DNA from: Anaerolineae bacterium
GTDB taxonomy: Bacteria > Chloroflexota > Anaerolineae > Caldilineales > Caldilineaceae
DNA length: 64,000 bases
Assembly: GCA_030432295.1 (NCBI GenBank)
Contig: JAUIHI010000002.1
Span: 186,001 to 250,000, forward strand
Reading direction: 5' to 3'
Within the stretch, counting starts at the first letter, position 1. Each line of letters opens with the position of its first letter. A model generated the notes under the pieces. It had not been told where the DNA came from, did no database searches, and worked only from the letters and a program-made list of their open reading frames with translations. Positions 52,509 through 61,145 of this stretch are shown here, piece after piece. Made by a program: the position numbers and the translations under genes.

Positions 52509-53021
52509 TCAGCAACTCCCTTGATGCTGTTGCATGTCTCTCCACAATGGTGACCTCCGGATTTTCTTGTGCCTGATCAAATAGCGAATATCCTGCAAAT
52601 TATCATGACTCAACTGGTAATTATAGTAGTTTATGTATTCCAGAACGCTAAAGATGTATAGCAAATGCGACCAGATTGTAATTTGAAAATCCACATGAGA
52701 TATTACCTTGCCTAAAACAAACAACACGGGGTACACCGCCAGGATAAGCAGATTAGCTTTTTTAAAAAACGGGAAAACTCGATAGCTGTACGGTGGTAAA
52801 GACGTTTCGTTCTGGCGAATAGACTGTAACTTCAAATGCCAATAAAACACGCCCTGTGCCAAAATGATACAGATGCTAAACATGCTCACTACATACGGCT
52901 GCCAATGTATGGTTTCCCTGCCCGACAAGATAAAATACATACATGCTGGCAAGAAGAAGATATTGAACAATTCTAAATTGCGCAGAGAACGCAATCGCTT
53001 AATCAGCTTTACTCGTTGCAT
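52509..53021 (-). CDS. Integral membrane protein of unknown function (170 aa)
   Basis: Four hydrophobic segments are visible: LFNIFFLPACMYFILSG, YVVSMFSICIILAQGVFYW, LLILAVYPVLFVLGKVIS and IWSHLLYIFSVLEYINYY. The termini are basic (MQRVKLIKRLRSLRNLE and IRYLIRHKKIRRSPLWR). No family is recognised. It is AT-rich compared with the chromosomal genes and is followed by an attC-like site, so it reads as an integron-type cassette gene. Confidence 0.7.
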   Translation of the reverse strand: MQRVKLIKRLRSLRNLELFNIFFLPACMYFILSGRETIHWQPYVVSMFSICIILAQGVFYWHLKLQSIRQNETSLPPYSYRVFPFFKKANLLILAVYPVLFVLGKVISHVDFQITIWSHLLYIFSVLEYINYYNYQLSHDNLQDIRYLIRHKKIRRSPLWRDMQQHQGSC

Positions 53022-53143
53022 ACCCCTATCTCATTATTGAATTGAACATCACCAGTTTTGTATAGCCACCCAACTATTATTATCCAGCAGTTGACAGAAC
53101 AACTGTAGCAGAGAACGCATTGTTCCGCAACAGATTCCCAAAC

Positions 53144-53203
53144 AGACGTACCGGAAAAGGCGGGTAACGGGGATCCCCGTCGCCCGCCTTTTCCGGTACG
53201 TCT
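53144..53203. repeat. 30-bp near-perfect inverted repeat
   Basis: AGACGTACCGGAAAAGGCGG continuing to 53173 is mirrored by 53174-53203 with two mismatches in 30 and no loop. Its AAAAGGCGGG...CCCGCCTTTT core is shared with the MarR terminator at 54076-54114. Confidence 0.8.
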
Positions 53204-53239
53204 CATCCAGGGCCTGGGCTTCCAAGTCCGTATTTTCAG

Positions 53240-53479
53240 TTACTTGTCTTCGGGAAGAGCAGCAAAGTCCTTCCTTGTTTGCAGATACCACCCCATGCCT
53301 TTTAGGGGGTTTTTCCACCTGCCCTTCATCATCTCCAAAGCACTTTTGTGCGTTTCATCCCCGCTGGCTACCATTTCTCTTAAGTGGGCATCTTGTGCTT
53401 TTATAACATCATCAGCCGTCTTTCCCTGAAATGGGGTATCACAGGGTCCACCCATTTGAGCACAAGTCATTGTTTTCAT
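53240..53479 (-). CDS. Small DUF1059-like protein (79 aa)
   Basis: The N-terminus TMTCAQMGGPCDTPFQGKTA followed by DDVIKAQDAHLREMV resembles DUF1059-type small proteins with paired cysteines, and GWYLQTRKDFAALPED follows. The ATG at 53479 lies 9 bases after AAGGAG; the ATG at 53488 touches that site and is less likely. It is transcribed divergently from the MarR gene and is a natural candidate for its control. Function unknown. Confidence 0.65.
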   Translation of the reverse strand: MKTMTCAQMGGPCDTPFQGKTADDVIKAQDAHLREMVASGDETHKSALEMMKGRWKNPLKGMGWYLQTRKDFAALPEDK

Positions 53480-53526
53480 AACTCTCATCTCCTTAACCTA
53501 CTCTGATTTGGGATTGCTTCCATATC

Positions 53527-53555
53527 TTGCATCTAAACCATTTTACCTTTATAAT
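53527..53555 (+). promoter_or_regulatory. Sigma-70-type promoter of the MarR gene
   Basis: TTGCAT (53527-53532) and TATAAT (53550-53555) are 17 bases apart, predicting a start near 53562. TATCTT and AAGATA flank the promoter as an inverted pair and could be part of a MarR operator in this 108-base divergent region. Confidence 0.7.
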
Positions 53556-53596
53556 AAAGATACTTCAAAATAGAGATAATGTCAAGGATAGTTTCT

Positions 53597-54064
53597 ATGG
53601 CGGAATCAACAAAGACATACCTGAAAAAACGAGCCTTGATGGCAGTAAGGGATTATGGCGTTACCTTGACCCAGTTCCGAAATGCCATCAACGAATGGGC
53701 GGGACTCAACGCAACCGATATGGAATGTCTTAGGCTGCTATTCCTCAAAGGCATTGCCACCCCCACGGAACTTTCCAGGCATACAGGGCTTACGTCTGGT
53801 GCGACGACTGCCATGCTTGATCGGCTCGAAAAGGCAGATTTAATTGAACGGCGACCCAATCCTGATGATCGCCGCGGAGTTCTGATTACCCCCGCAAAAT
53901 CGGCCACCGAAAAAGCTGCGTCATGGTTTGAATCAGCGAGAAAAGCGCAAGACGAATTGATTTCAAGTTACTCGGAAAGTGAACTGGAAATCATTTCTGA
54001 TGTCTTTGAACGATTTTCAAACCTATGGGCCCAGGAACGCGAGAAGTTACGAAAAGATCAGTAG
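53597..54064 (+). CDS. MarR-family transcriptional regulator
   Basis: This 155-residue winged-helix regulator has GLNATDMECLRLLFLKGIAT, recognition-helix region TPTELSRHTGLTSGATTAML and wing DRLEKADLIERRPNPDDRRG, as usual in MarR. MarR proteins bind palindromic operators and release on ligand binding or oxidation. The ATG at 53597 is preferred because AAGGA lies 8 bases upstream; an in-frame ATG at 53579 would add six residues. The terminator follows 12 bases after the stop codon, so it is monocistronic. Confidence 0.92.
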   Translation: MAESTKTYLKKRALMAVRDYGVTLTQFRNAINEWAGLNATDMECLRLLFLKGIATPTELSRHTGLTSGATTAMLDRLEKADLIERRPNPDDRRGVLITPAKSATEKAASWFESARKAQDELISSYSESELEIISDVFERFSNLWAQEREKLRKDQ

Positions 54065-54075
54065 AGACAAAATGG

Positions 54076-54114
54076 AAAAGGCGGGCGACGAAAATTTCCG
54101 TCGCCCGCCTTTTT
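54076..54114 (+). terminator. Intrinsic terminator of the MarR gene
   Basis: A perfect 15-bp stem, AAAAGGCGGGCGACG (54076-54090) with 54099-54113, an 8-base loop and five T at the end. It may also serve the converging NarL-type regulator. Confidence 0.88.
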
Positions 54115-54142
54115 CGTCTTGGGTCACCCTGGGTACCGGGAG

Positions 54143-54778
54143 TCAACGAATGCCGTGTTGAACGGCAATCACAGCCGCCTGGGTGCGGTCCGACACATCG
54201 AGCTTGGCGAGGATGGCGCTGATGTGATTGCGCACGGTCCCTTCGGACAGGTGCAGCGTTTCGGCAATGGCCGCATTGTTGAGGCCCCGGGAGAGGACGC
54301 GCAGGACATCAAGTTCGCGCTCGGTGAGCTTGTCGGTGATCTGCGTGGCCTGCTGGGGCTGCTGATTGGCGACGGCACGGAGCAATTTTTCGGTGACGGA
54401 TGGATCCGTATAGGCTCTGCCCGCCAGCGTCCCTTTGATGGCAGCCACAACCTCGGCGTGGGGCGTATCCTTCAGAAGATAGCCGGACGCGCCGGCGCGA
54501 ATGGCGTCAAAAACCCACTCGTCATCGTCATAGGTAGTCAGCACCAACACTTTCACGTTGGGAAATCTGGCGCGGATGCGGCGGGTCGCTTCGATACCGT
54601 TGACGCCTGGCATTTTCAAATCCATCAGCACCAAATCTGGCGATTCTTTCTCCACGAGTTCCACAGCCTGCAACCCATCCTCGGCACGGCCCACCACTTC
54701 AATTTCCCGATCCAGCTTGAGCAACATAGCCAGTCCATCGCGCACGATGGCCTGGTCGTCGCAGATTACGACTCTCAT
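54143..54778 (-). CDS. NarL/LuxR-type response regulator
   Basis: This 211-residue regulator has a receiver domain with VVICDDQAIVRDGLAMLL, phospho-acceptor Asp in DLVLMDLKMPGVNG near residue 53 and LLKDTPHAEVVAAI. It ends with a LuxR-type helix-turn-helix: LTERELDVLRVLSRGLNNAA and LHLSEGTVRNHISAILAKLD. Its ATG overlaps the stop codon of the histidine kinase gene by ATGA, so the pair is made together. Likely targets are its own operon and the divergent YHYH gene. Confidence 0.95.
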   Translation of the reverse strand: MRVVICDDQAIVRDGLAMLLKLDREIEVVGRAEDGLQAVELVEKESPDLVLMDLKMPGVNGIEATRRIRARFPNVKVLVLTTYDDDEWVFDAIRAGASGYLLKDTPHAEVVAAIKGTLAGRAYTDPSVTEKLLRAVANQQPQQATQITDKLTERELDVLRVLSRGLNNAAIAETLHLSEGTVRNHISAILAKLDVSDRTQAAVIAVQHGIR

Positions 54779-56058
54779 ATTGATTTCTCCACCAAAGACG
54801 GCTCTGGAATATGCAGGTTGACGGTTGTGCCACAGTCAACCTGACTCTCAATCGATAAGTGACCGCCAGCCAGTTGCGCGCGCTCAGCCATGCCCTCCAA
54901 GCCCCAGTGGTTTGGGTGCGCCTGGTTGGGATCAAAGCCCATGCCATCATCGGCAACCGTCAACTGTGTGCCATCCCCGTTCGATTTGACGGTCACAGAT
55001 AGGGTCCTGGCATTGGCGTGATAGACCACATTCGTGATGGCTTCTTGGGCCACGCGGTAGAGGCAATGGGTCACATCGGGCGGGAGGAGGGGGAGCGGGT
55101 CTGTGATGGATAGCTGTAAGTTGAGATTCGCCCGGTCTGCCGCAGCCTCTGCCTGTTGGCGAATCGCGATAGCCAACCCCAGGTCATCCAACGGGGTGGC
55201 ACGCAGCGCTTTGAGTGCCTTCCTGGTCTCGGTCAGCCCCGCTCGTGTGGCAGCGAGGGCATCGTCCAATTCCTCTTGTGCCGTTGCCGGTTCAATATCC
55301 CAATAGGCTTTGATGGCCTGCAACTGCACTGTCAGGCCGCTGAGCGTGTGGGCCAATGTGTCGTGGAGTTCACGGGCCATGCGGTTGCGCTCGCGGCTGA
55401 TGGTTAGCTCGACCTGTGTGCTGGCCTGATCGCGCAACTGGGTGTTGGCCGCTTCCAGCGCATTCTGCTGTGCCCGCACACGGCTGACGAGGTCGCTCGT
55501 CGCATAGCCTACGATCAGTAGAATAATGGTTTGGACGACGGTCAGGAGGATCCCTGTATCAGCCGACGCGGGCAGACTCAGCTCAGGCCCGACGATGACC
55601 ATAACGTTCAGCACGGCAGTACCCAGGCAATAGAGCACGACATGACGCCACTTGTAGCTCCAGACCGTCACCAGCAGCCCCAGCAGCAGAATAGGCATCA
55701 GGCGCAATGTCATTGCGGTTGGGGAGACCAATGATTCTCCAGGCCCCGCAGGGCCGTCCGGTCCGATGAGTACGAACATACGGATCATCACATGGACAGT
55801 GAGCGTGGGCAGACTTGCCATCAGCGCGATCACAATAGGCAGCATAGCGCGGGGGGACCACCGTCGCCAAGGGAGCAGGGTCACCCCGAGAATCAGTAGG
55901 CCATTCAGTGCCTGGGCCATATAGTAGAACAACAAGCCAATGTTGTTCAAAATATAGGGCAGATCGACCAAACCCAGGACAAAAAAATAGCCAACCCACA
56001 GGATGAGCGCGTTGCGTACTGTCTTTTGTGTATCCAAGAAGATTTGCGGTGTGAACAT
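54775..56058 (-). CDS. NarL-partner sensor histidine kinase (HisKA_3)
   Basis: The 427-residue kinase has about six hydrophobic segments in the first ~190 residues (for example NALILWVGYFFVLGLVDLPY and MTLRLMPILLLGLLVTVWSY). A short coiled region leads to the HisKA_3 box, ERNRMARELHDTLAHTLSGL, with the phospho-accepting His near residue 236. The ATPase domain has HCLYRVAQEAITNVVYHANA and DDGMGFDPN with WGLEGMAERAQLAGG. With no large outer loop, it may sense the membrane or a membrane partner. The ATG at 56058 is chosen over an in-frame GTG at 56082. Confidence 0.93.
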   Translation of the reverse strand: MFTPQIFLDTQKTVRNALILWVGYFFVLGLVDLPYILNNIGLLFYYMAQALNGLLILGVTLLPWRRWSPRAMLPIVIALMASLPTLTVHVMIRMFVLIGPDGPAGPGESLVSPTAMTLRLMPILLLGLLVTVWSYKWRHVVLYCLGTAVLNVMVIVGPELSLPASADTGILLTVVQTIILLIVGYATSDLVSRVRAQQNALEAANTQLRDQASTQVELTISRERNRMARELHDTLAHTLSGLTVQLQAIKAYWDIEPATAQEELDDALAATRAGLTETRKALKALRATPLDDLGLAIAIRQQAEAAADRANLNLQLSITDPLPLLPPDVTHCLYRVAQEAITNVVYHANARTLSVTVKSNGDGTQLTVADDGMGFDPNQAHPNHWGLEGMAERAQLAGGHLSIESQVDCGTTVNLHIPEPSLVEKSI

Positions 56059-56082
56059 AGGCCAATTGTACACAATCCACAC

Positions 56083-56403
56083 GAATAATGCATGTGATAG
56101 CTGCCATTAGTTTGCACGCTGGTCCATGACATCTGTCATGGGTGCCCATGCCTGGAATCACGGTGTGACGACACAACCCGTGATCCTGAGCACTAGCCTG
56201 TGGGCAGAAATCCGCATAGACTGCATCCCTGTTTGGTTAGGATTAGGACGTGATGCGCATCCATTGTACAGTGAAAGCTCTTCCGGAAAATCTCAAACAG
56301 ACACCTTACGCCCACGGCTGCTACTATCCCCGGGCATACCCAGTTTACAGGTTGCGCACGAAGTGTATCGGAACCAACAAGTGAGTATGCGCTGAAATGG
56401 AGA
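56083..56403. other. Divergent control region between kinase and YHYH genes
   Basis: No gene is visible in these 321 bases. Two inverted repeats stand out: CATGACA-TC-TGTCATG (56125-56140), a form typical of NarL/LuxR-type regulator sites, and ATCACGG ... CCGTGAT (56157-56183). Both lie 65-125 bases upstream of the kinase start. Confidence 0.5.
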
Positions 56404-57495
56404 ATGAACTTAATGTATCGATATGTCACCTTGACCGTAATCATTGTCCTCACTTTTGTGATGACAGCGTGTGGAAGCAGTACCGAGACAACGGCCCAGG
56501 AACCAGCGGCAGAGACAGCCCTAATCGCGGCTACGGATGAAGCCCAGGAAATGACAGTAGGCAGCGCAGATTCGGTGATTGATCTGGCCTTTTTCGACAG
56601 TGCCGGGCTGGTGCAGGACCCAACTGTCGTGGACTGCACCCTCACCGACGGTACCGAAACCCAGTGCGCCGAAGTGGTCGTCAAATATCTTCCCGACAAC
56701 TTGGAAATCGGCCCCTTCTGCCCAGACAACATCTATGAAGACGAGGGCGGCATCTGGGAGTGGGACGGCGAGAATCCCGGCGTCTATCGGCTCAATGAAG
56801 CATTCTTCACCATGCTCAAAGCCCAAGGGTTCGACTTCTATGACGCTGATGGCAATGTCTATATCGGCGATCCGGCCGGGGCGCTTGTGGCTGATGTGAA
56901 CAACTGCCTGGAAGCCGTGGCCGATGAAATGGTGGAGATGACGGTGCGCATCCCGTTGCTGCCCGTGATGGCAGAGACGCCCATTGAATTGGGTACGGTC
57001 GCCCAAGTGGGGTTGGCGATTGACGCTGTGCCGATCTTCGCGGATGCGCCCTCTGTGCTCGATCGGGGGCATCTGCCCGCGCTGGACCTGTGCGGCGGTC
57101 ACATCGACCCCGGTGGCTGGTATCACTGGCACGCCACCACCACGGATATTGATGCCTCCTTTGCCTTCGAAGAAGTGGACGCAGCCTGTCAGCTCGCCCA
57201 ATCTGGTTCCAGCTTGTTCGGCTATGCCTTCGATGGCTTTCCCATGTATGGCAGCACGGATCAAGATGGCACGATGCCGACGGATCTGGATGGGTGCAAC
57301 GGGCATGTAGCCGCAACCACGGAGTATCCCGACGGCGTCTACCACTACCACGCCGGTCTGGCGTTCCCGAACCTACCCACCTGTTTGGTGGGCGTCACGG
57401 CCAACAACGCCTTTGCGACCACAGCAAGTGCGGGTGTTGGGGCAGGCGGCGGCCCTGGCGGTGACGGTGGCCCCGGTGGCGGCGGGCGACCGTAA
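56404..57495 (+). CDS. YHYH-domain secreted lipoprotein
   Basis: This 363-residue protein begins with a lipoprotein signal (VTLTVIIVLTFVMTACGSST, Cys near residue 23). The YHYH domain follows, with LDLCGGHIDPGGWYHWHATT near residue 235, GYAFDGFPMYG near 280 and YPDGVYHYHAGLAFPNLPTC near 310. Its conserved His/Tyr/Cys pattern looks like a metal or ligand site, but the family has no proven function. It ends in a Gly-rich tail (GGGPGGDGGPGGGGRP). The next gene's frame starts at its stop codon (TAATG). A shorter version from the ATG at 56413 is possible. Confidence 0.85.
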   Translation: MNLMYRYVTLTVIIVLTFVMTACGSSTETTAQEPAAETALIAATDEAQEMTVGSADSVIDLAFFDSAGLVQDPTVVDCTLTDGTETQCAEVVVKYLPDNLEIGPFCPDNIYEDEGGIWEWDGENPGVYRLNEAFFTMLKAQGFDFYDADGNVYIGDPAGALVADVNNCLEAVADEMVEMTVRIPLLPVMAETPIELGTVAQVGLAIDAVPIFADAPSVLDRGHLPALDLCGGHIDPGGWYHWHATTTDIDASFAFEEVDAACQLAQSGSSLFGYAFDGFPMYGSTDQDGTMPTDLDGCNGHVAATTEYPDGVYHYHAGLAFPNLPTCLVGVTANNAFATTASAGVGAGGGPGGDGGPGGGGRP

Positions 57496-57548
57496 TGGCG
57501 ACCGTAATGACGACAGTGACAGTGCGAAGCAAGAAGGCAGGGTTTGAT

Positions 57549-58634
57549 ATGAAACGTATTGGGTTGTTGATGCTGATCCTATGGTTCACTTTTGGGCAGA
57601 TGAACATGGCGTCCGCGCACGGGCTGGAAGCCGGGCAGGTGAGTGTCCTGATCGACAACGTCAACGCGGCGGTGATCATCGCACCGTATGCCTCCGCCTT
57701 CCCTTTTGCCGACGAGAACGGGGATGGCCTGTTGTCAGCCGCTGAAGTTGACACGCACAAGGATGCGATTGAGGCCCTGGTGATGGAGCGGGTGATTCTG
57801 CGCAACGAGGCGGGCCAGGCAGCGACCGTGCGCACCATGGACGCGTCTGCCCCGGCCAGTGCCAGCGGCGAAGGGGAGCAAGTTGGCGCAGACTTTGTCC
57901 AGATTTCCATGCGAGTCGCCTGGCAAACCGTGCCAGCGGTTGTGGATGTTGAGTACACCCTGTTTGGTTCGGCAGATGAGAGCATCCACTACTTGATGCT
58001 GGACAATGACAGTGAGGCGAAAGAGGTGATCGAGGGGACCTTTAACTCCACCGTAACCGTCACCCGCTTGCGGGGCGAAGGCACACCCACCCAAACGGGC
58101 AACGCCATCTGGCTTTCGGGCATCGAACATGTGCTGTCGGGCTACGACCACATTCTCTTTATCCTCGCGCTGGTGCTGGCGACCGCGGGGCTGCGCAAAC
58201 TGCTCGTTCCCTTGACCGCCTTTACCCTGGCCCACACCATCACCCTGGCCGCCGTCGCCTTTGGCTTTGAGCCCCCCGTCCCGCCCTGGCTGATCGAAGC
58301 GACCATTGCGGCCTCCATCGCCATCCTGGCAGCCATCTACCTGTTCGGCATCAAAGTGGATGTTTGGTGGGTGGCCGCGCTGCTCGGACTGGTGCATGGG
58401 CTTGGCTTCGGGCAGGCCCTGACCGCTTCCCTGGGCAGTCTGCAACAGTGGGGATCAACCTTGATCGCCATCACCTTCGGCGTCGAGTTGACCCATCTTG
58501 CCATCGCGCTGGTAGGACTTGGGGCGTTGTGGCTGGTGCGCAAACCGCGCCACGATGTGGCCGTTCGCTATGCCGCCAGCATTGCCATCTTCTGCATCGG
58601 CTTGTACTGGACGCTGGAGCGAATTCCCATCTAA
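57549..58634 (+). CDS. HupE/UreJ_2-family membrane protein with EF-hand-like loop
   Basis: This 361-residue protein has a signal peptide (MKRIGLLMLILWFTFGQMNM, cleavage after ASA). Its outer domain holds a calcium-type loop DENGDGLLSAAEVD near residue 58. The C-terminal half is a HupE/UreJ_2 domain with ~6 membrane helices and conserved His residues: GIEHVLSGYDHILFILALVL, TLAHTITLAAVAFGF and LGLVHGLGFGQALTASLG. Relatives are thought to handle nickel or similar metals. The frame opens at 57495, overlapping the YHYH stop, but the ATG at 57549 gives a proper signal peptide. Confidence 0.85.
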   Translation: MKRIGLLMLILWFTFGQMNMASAHGLEAGQVSVLIDNVNAAVIIAPYASAFPFADENGDGLLSAAEVDTHKDAIEALVMERVILRNEAGQAATVRTMDASAPASASGEGEQVGADFVQISMRVAWQTVPAVVDVEYTLFGSADESIHYLMLDNDSEAKEVIEGTFNSTVTVTRLRGEGTPTQTGNAIWLSGIEHVLSGYDHILFILALVLATAGLRKLLVPLTAFTLAHTITLAAVAFGFEPPVPPWLIEATIAASIAILAAIYLFGIKVDVWWVAALLGLVHGLGFGQALTASLGSLQQWGSTLIAITFGVELTHLAIALVGLGALWLVRKPRHDVAVRYAASIAIFCIGLYWTLERIPI

Positions 58635-58665
58635 CAAATTCCCATCTGATAAGGAAGTTATGCGC

Positions 58666-58785
58666 AAATCAGACGGGTGTGTTCAAAATGAATTGGAGGA
58701 GTTCGCACCCCCTGGTGCGAACGGGTCTGCGCCAGGGGGCGCAGACTCCTCGGTCTAACTCAAATTGAACACACCCAAATCAGAC
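58666..58785. mobile_element. 102-bp MITE with 9-bp target-site duplication
   Basis: AAATCAGAC occurs at 58666-58674 and again at 58777-58785. Between them lies a 102-base element with terminal inverted repeats: GGGTGTGTTCAAAATGAATT at the left (58675-58694) and AAATTGAACACACCC at the right (58762-58776). Inside are GGAGGAGT/ACTCCTC arms enclosing two GC-rich hairpins. It carries no gene and needs a transposase in trans. It sits between the HupE-like and second YHYH genes. Confidence 0.85.
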
Positions 58786-58880
58786 ACACGACCTCCAGAT
58801 CTAGAATCTGCTGTAGACCTTAAGAACGAACGACCGTAGAAGTTACCTATCGATAACCATCGAAATCTGAAAGGATCACA

Positions 58881-60977
58881 ATGAAGAAATTACCGCTTTT
58901 ACTCACATTGATGTTGCTCTTGCTGCTGGCCGCGTGCGGTAGCACAGAGTCGACGGCAACACCCACGGCTGAACCCGTGGCTGCAACCGCAGTACCCGCT
59001 GATTCAGGCGATGAAGCTGATGCCACACAGGCAACGACAGATGGTCTTGACATCAGCCTTTTCTTTGACGGCGCCCTGGCCGAAGAGGCCACCATTCAGG
59101 ACTGCACCCTCTCCGACGGGACGGAAACCACCTGCTACGCGATCACGATTGCGGGCTATCCAGCAGACTACGACGTGGGGCCATTTTGCCCGCCGACCAT
59201 TGAGTCCACTGCGGAAGAGGGCGGCATCTGGCTCGACGGCACCAACGTTTACGATGTTGATGGCGAATTTATTCTCAGCCTGGCCGACATCTATAACGAC
59301 GACAACTGGAAGCTGTACGACGACGACGGCAACGTCAACATCACCGATACGGCAGAAGAATTTGAAGCAGCAGCACGCCCGGATGTGGATCCATCCTTGC
59401 AAAATCACTGTGTCGAAGGCCGCATCGAGTGGCTTGACAACGGCGAGCCAGTTCCCACAACGGTCCTGATCCCGACCACGCCCGTGATGGCCGACAGCCC
59501 TTCCTCTGGGGGCAACTGGGGTGTGACCCTCGACGGTGTGATTATTGCGGCACAGGCACCCGTGCAGGCCATTTTGAGCGCATACACGATTGCGGCATTT
59601 GACGACTGTGGCGGACACATCAATCCTGTGGATGGCTACCATCTCCACGGCGCCCGGGGCTGCTCGGAAGTCGGCGACGCGGCTGATGGAGAGACCCCGA
59701 TCTTTGCCTACGCGCTGGACGGCTACCCCATCCACAGCCCGCTGGATGCCGAGGTTGAAGCAGCGACCGAACTCGATGCCTGCAACGGCCATACCACCGA
59801 GGCGTTTGGCTACCACTATCACGCCAACCCTGCCGAAGAGAATGGGGTCCTCAGTTGTTTCGTGGGGCTTACCACCCAAGCCCAAGGCGGCGATGGTGGC
59901 CCGCCCGCTGGCGGTGATCGGCCTGAAGGCAATCAGCCCGGCGGCGCACCCGACTTCGCAGCGGCCGCCGGAATCTTGGGCATCACAGAACAAGAACTAA
60001 TGGACGCGCTGGGCCAACCTCCCCTGGACCTTGCTGCCACGGCAGCTGCATTGAACATCAGCGAGGAAGCGCTTCAGGCTGCGCTTGACGGCGAAACTAC
60101 GAACGAAGCTATGGACGAAGCGACCCTCTTTGCCATCCCCGGTGAAGTGGTCTTCCCCGAGGGGGTTTCCTACGACCCGGCAACCGGCAACTTCTACGTT
60201 GGCTCGACCACAGACGGCACACTCTACGTGGGGAACATCAACGGCGCAAATGAAATGGTGGTCTTCTCGGAGGGTGGCGCGGATGGGCGCACGGCTGCCA
60301 TTGGCACAAAAGTGGACGGTGACAGTTTGCTTTGGGTAGCCGGCGGCGGCACAGGGCAGGTCTTTGTCTATGACACGGCCGACGGCTCCCACGTTGCTAC
60401 CTTCACGACACCTGCAGCCGATGCCACCTTTATCAATGATCTGGCGATCACCGACAGCGGCGTCTACTTCACCGATTCGTTCCGCCCGATTCTCTGGCGG
60501 GCCAGCGGTGTCGAGGGCGGCGAGGCAGAAGCCTGGCTCGACTTCACCGGCACCGTCCTGACCTACGTGGACGGCTTCAACCTCAACGGCATCGTCCCCA
60601 CCGTAGATGGCGGCGACCTGATCGTTGTCCATTCTGGCGAAGGTGTACTCTATCGCATTAATATTGAAACCCAGGAGGTCTCGGCCATTGACACCGGCGA
60701 CGCAGCCCTGAACGCGGGCGACGGCCTGGCCCTGGTGGGCAGCACGCTCTACGTCACGCGCAACAGCTTTGGCGAGATCGTGCCCGTTGCGCTTTCCGAC
60801 GATCTGAGCACGGGCAGCGCTGGCACGGGGATCACGTCCGACCTCTTCATCTACCCGACGACCATTGCCTATACGGGCAGCAGCTTCTTGGTCGCCAACT
60901 CCCAGTTCAACAACCGCCAAGGCTCGCCCGAACTGCCCTTCACCATCGCAGAGATTCCCTTTGCGTCGGGTGAATAG
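58881..60977 (+). CDS. YHYH-domain lipoprotein fused to a beta-propeller-like domain
   Basis: The 698-residue protein has a lipobox (LLLLLAACGSTESTATPTAE, Cys near 19). Its YHYH domain (residues ~55-340) parallels the first YHYH protein, with FDDCGGHINPVDGYHLHGAR, FAYALDGYPIHSPLD and AFGYHYHANPAEENGVLSCF. A Gly/Pro linker and a short helical segment (AAAAGILGITEQELMDALGQ) follow. Residues ~415-695 form a repeat domain of SMP-30/NHL type (EGVSYDPATGNFYVGSTTDG, FINDLAITDSGVYFTDSFRP). Such propellers bind ligands or hydrolyse lactones. The fusion suggests recognition of an extracellular molecule, which is inference. Confidence 0.85.
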   Translation: MKKLPLLLTLMLLLLLAACGSTESTATPTAEPVAATAVPADSGDEADATQATTDGLDISLFFDGALAEEATIQDCTLSDGTETTCYAITIAGYPADYDVGPFCPPTIESTAEEGGIWLDGTNVYDVDGEFILSLADIYNDDNWKLYDDDGNVNITDTAEEFEAAARPDVDPSLQNHCVEGRIEWLDNGEPVPTTVLIPTTPVMADSPSSGGNWGVTLDGVIIAAQAPVQAILSAYTIAAFDDCGGHINPVDGYHLHGARGCSEVGDAADGETPIFAYALDGYPIHSPLDAEVEAATELDACNGHTTEAFGYHYHANPAEENGVLSCFVGLTTQAQGGDGGPPAGGDRPEGNQPGGAPDFAAAAGILGITEQELMDALGQPPLDLAATAAALNISEEALQAALDGETTNEAMDEATLFAIPGEVVFPEGVSYDPATGNFYVGSTTDGTLYVGNINGANEMVVFSEGGADGRTAAIGTKVDGDSLLWVAGGGTGQVFVYDTADGSHVATFTTPAADATFINDLAITDSGVYFTDSFRPILWRASGVEGGEAEAWLDFTGTVLTYVDGFNLNGIVPTVDGGDLIVVHSGEGVLYRINIETQEVSAIDTGDAALNAGDGLALVGSTLYVTRNSFGEIVPVALSDDLSTGSAGTGITSDLFIYPTTIAYTGSSFLVANSQFNNRQGSPELPFTIAEIPFASGE

Positions 60978-61050
60978 CACGCAAGGCGTGAGCGTTCTTG
61001 AGCAGACGACCTTGCTCGCAGACGCTTGACATCTTCTCGCTTGCAACACA

Positions 61051-61110
61051 AAGGACGCTAGGATTAAGAACCAATTTCTGGACAGGTTCTTAATCCTAGC
61101 GTCCTTTTTC
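61051..61110 (+). terminator. Strong intrinsic terminator after the second YHYH gene
   Basis: AAGGACGCTAGGATTAAGAA plus CC (61051-61072) pairs perfectly over 22 bases with 61085-61106, with a 12-base loop, followed by TTT. Confidence 0.88.
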
Positions 61111-61145
61111 TGTTCAACGCTTGGCGCAGAAATGTCTGGATGAAC

